Assembly: GCA_004357435.1 (NCBI GenBank)
Contig: SMVS01000035.1
Location: forward strand, 1 to 6,017
Length of the DNA stretch: 6,017 nucleotides
Source of the DNA: Nitrospina sp.
GTDB lineage: Bacteria > Nitrospinota > Nitrospinia > Nitrospinales > Nitrospinaceae
Direction of reading: 5' to 3'
Shown here: positions 4,961 to 6,017 of the stretch, in pieces
Layout of the letters: every line of letters starts with the position of its first letter
How positions within the stretch are numbered: the stretch's first letter is position 1
Made by a program: the position numbers and the translations under genes
The notes under the pieces: generated by a model
What the model saw: the letters and a program-made list of their open reading frames with translations, nothing else
What the model was told of the DNA's origin: nothing
The model's database searches: none

Positions 4961-5743
4961 TCAATGCAACCGTCCAAAGAACATTGCTCGGGCATTTTCA
5001 GACAATTCCATATTCTTTTCAAGATTGTAATTCAAAGTGGCGAGAACCCGGGCCCTAGGTGAAGTGACCGGCGTCACCCGATGCAGAGTGTCGCGCCCGG
5101 AAAAGAGAACCAGAGTGCCTTCCCCGACCTGTAACTCCTCCACCGGATGTTGGTTTTGCAAAACAGCGCCGATGAGTTGAACATCGACCGTATTCTTTGC
5201 CGCCTGGCGGCCGCCAACAACGTATTGAAATTTTCCGCCCGATGCCGGCGACTGAATCATCAGGGTGATGGCAAACGACGCGTTATCAAAATGCCAGCCC
5301 AACTGTTGCGTTTCTTCGTAATAATTGTAGTTGATGGACGATAAGGTGTCGACGTAAGGGTGGATTTTTTCCAGGGACAATACCGACTGGGCGAAACTTT
5401 GAAAAATCTGGGAATTATAAATGGTTCTTAAATGAGAACCGGGTGGGATCAAGTCGTGCGGCACACACCCCTTGTCACTGACTACTTCAACATTGCAGGG
5501 GTGGTCATCGTCTAATCGTGTATTTTTTTCGGTGAGTAAAACGTTATGCTTCCGCGAACAATAAAATATTTTCTCATGTAAAGACTGGGCTTCGCTCTGC
5601 AGTTCAGCCAAAGCCGCTTTCGTCAAAAAGTTGTTCAGAACAAGGATGGATGTTTTTTTCAGCTCGCCCCTGCAACGCGCGGCATAAGATTCATCATCAA
5701 TCGGGTGGCGTTCCACATCAATAATTTCCCGCAAAGGTTTCAT
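4961..5743 (-). CDS. Fe(II)/2-oxoglutarate-dependent oxygenase, ArpA/HalD-like
   Basis: It is predicted to use Fe(II), 2-oxoglutarate and O2 to hydroxylate an unknown small substrate. The jelly-roll core carries the metal ligands in LGWHFDNASF (His151, Asp153) and in LVLFSGRDTLHRVTPV (His221). Arg232, 11 residues further on, is the likely 2-oxoglutarate anchor. SGGKFQYV (168-175) between them and the C-terminal MFFGR are typical of the ArpA/HalD-type group as I recall it. That group includes amino-acid radical halogenases (BesD, HalD), which replace the Asp ligand with Gly. Asp is present here, so hydroxylation is the expected chemistry. The start is supported by AGGG 8 bases upstream of the ATG. 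There is no signal peptide, so it is cytoplasmic. It lies downstream of selO on the same strand but 147 bases away, probably as a separate unit. Confidence 0.85.
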   Translation of the reverse strand: MKPLREIIDVERHPIDDESYAARCRGELKKTSILVLNNFLTKAALAELQSEAQSLHEKIFYCSRKHNVLLTEKNTRLDDDHPCNVEVVSDKGCVPHDLIPPGSHLRTIYNSQIFQSFAQSVLSLEKIHPYVDTLSSINYNYYEETQQLGWHFDNASFAITLMIQSPASGGKFQYVVGGRQAAKNTVDVQLIGAVLQNQHPVEELQVGEGTLVLFSGRDTLHRVTPVTSPRARVLATLNYNLEKNMELSENARAMFFGRLH

Positions 5744-5890
5744 TGGCTCTGCCCTATCAAAGATGGTTTTGACCTAAAGGGTAGCAACCGGCCAAAGCGG
5801 ACATTCGGCTAAGGAAAGTGAAAGTATCTCTTGGCTTTTAACCGGATGGGTCCACTTTTAGCTGACGCCAAACAGTATTCGTATCAACAA
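5744..5890. other. Intergenic region between selO and the oxygenase gene
   Basis: No open frame of interest and no clear terminator hairpin were found after the selO stop. The minus-strand sequence near 5850-5870 (GGCGTCAGCTAAAAGTGGACC) vaguely resembles ends of IS21-type elements, but no transposase or second end is present. Confidence 0.35.
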
Positions 5891-6017
5891 TCAGGTTCCG
5901 CAGAACGTCTTATAGGGTATGTCCGTTGCCGGTGCCGGCGCGGCATAGGCTTCGTTTCCGGCGACCTCGTCGAATGGATGGCTCAAAACGGTTAGCAATT
6001 TCGAGAATGGCTTCATG
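5891..6017 (-). CDS. selO: SelO protein adenylyltransferase (YdiU family), C-terminal end, partial
   Basis: Only the last 41 codons are present; the gene enters from the right edge on the minus strand and stops with TGA at 5893-5891. The tail reads LLTVLSHPFDEVAGNEAYAAP and then ends in FCGT. This matches the conserved SelO ending: a leucine-rich helix, a PF/PY-x-E segment, Y/FAAPPP, and a Cys third from the end. SelO is a pseudokinase-fold enzyme that transfers AMP from ATP to Ser, Thr or Tyr of redox-related proteins. The terminal Cys corresponds to the regulatory disulfide Cys of E. coli SelO and sits near the selenocysteine position of the animal protein. The in-frame ATG at 6016 is internal, not a start. 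Identification rests on a short stretch, but one with several family-specific positions. Confidence 0.8.
   Translation of the reverse strand, partial: MKPFSKLLTVLSHPFDEVAGNEAYAAPAPATDIPYKTFCGT

Noticed and set aside
5147..5344. 65-codon plus-strand open frame inside the oxygenase gene
   Set aside because: Antisense shadow of a gene with clear catalytic motifs.

Overview
The window looks like an ordinary bacterial chromosome segment of mixed base composition. It carries Gram-negative-type housekeeping genes (trmB, a SlyD-type FKBP, the end of selO) among lineage-specific small proteins and decayed DNA. A Nitrospinota- or deltaproteobacteria-like host is my impression from the repeat-fused TrmB and the small Cys-repeat protein. 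That placement is inference and not secure.

Left third (1-1519). Bases 1-282 hold no convincing gene, but a minus-strand promoter with a dyad in its spacer lies at 130-159 and points off the left edge. Bases 283 to about 485 are a decayed 5' end of comM/yifB, with two in-frame stops and the rest of the gene missing. A good sigma70-type promoter (666-694) precedes a 114-residue secreted protein (844-1188) built on three C-x2-I-x8-C units. The gap 1189-1519 ends in an extended -10 promoter overlapped by a perfect 15-bp palindrome.

Middle (1520-4185). An acidic 170-residue protein of unknown function (1520-2032) is followed by a 53-residue two-helix membrane protein (2105-2266). Converging on them is a 588-codon minus-strand gene (4185-2419). 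Its first ~215 residues are a complete TrmB tRNA m7G46 methyltransferase, and the remainder is one degenerate plus nine exact 34-residue helical repeats. This fusion is the most unusual protein in the window.

Right third (4186-6017). A divergent AT-rich intergenic region with a plus-strand promoter leads into a SlyD-like FKBP prolyl isomerase (4400-4876). A 36-bp copy of the trmB start region recurs about 750 bp away, just past the FKBP gene, so the FKBP segment is flanked by imperfect direct repeats. Next, on the minus strand, comes an Fe(II)/2-oxoglutarate oxygenase of the ArpA/HalD type with an intact HxD facial triad (5743-4961). The last 41 codons of selO enter from the right edge (6016-5891).

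No tRNA, rRNA, CRISPR array or complete insertion sequence was seen. The genes do not form an obvious pathway. Shared themes are RNA modification, protein folding and redox or protein modification, and no new multi-gene system is evident. The items most worth following up are the TrmB-repeat fusion, the flanking duplication, the Cys-repeat secreted protein and the two palindrome-bearing promoters.
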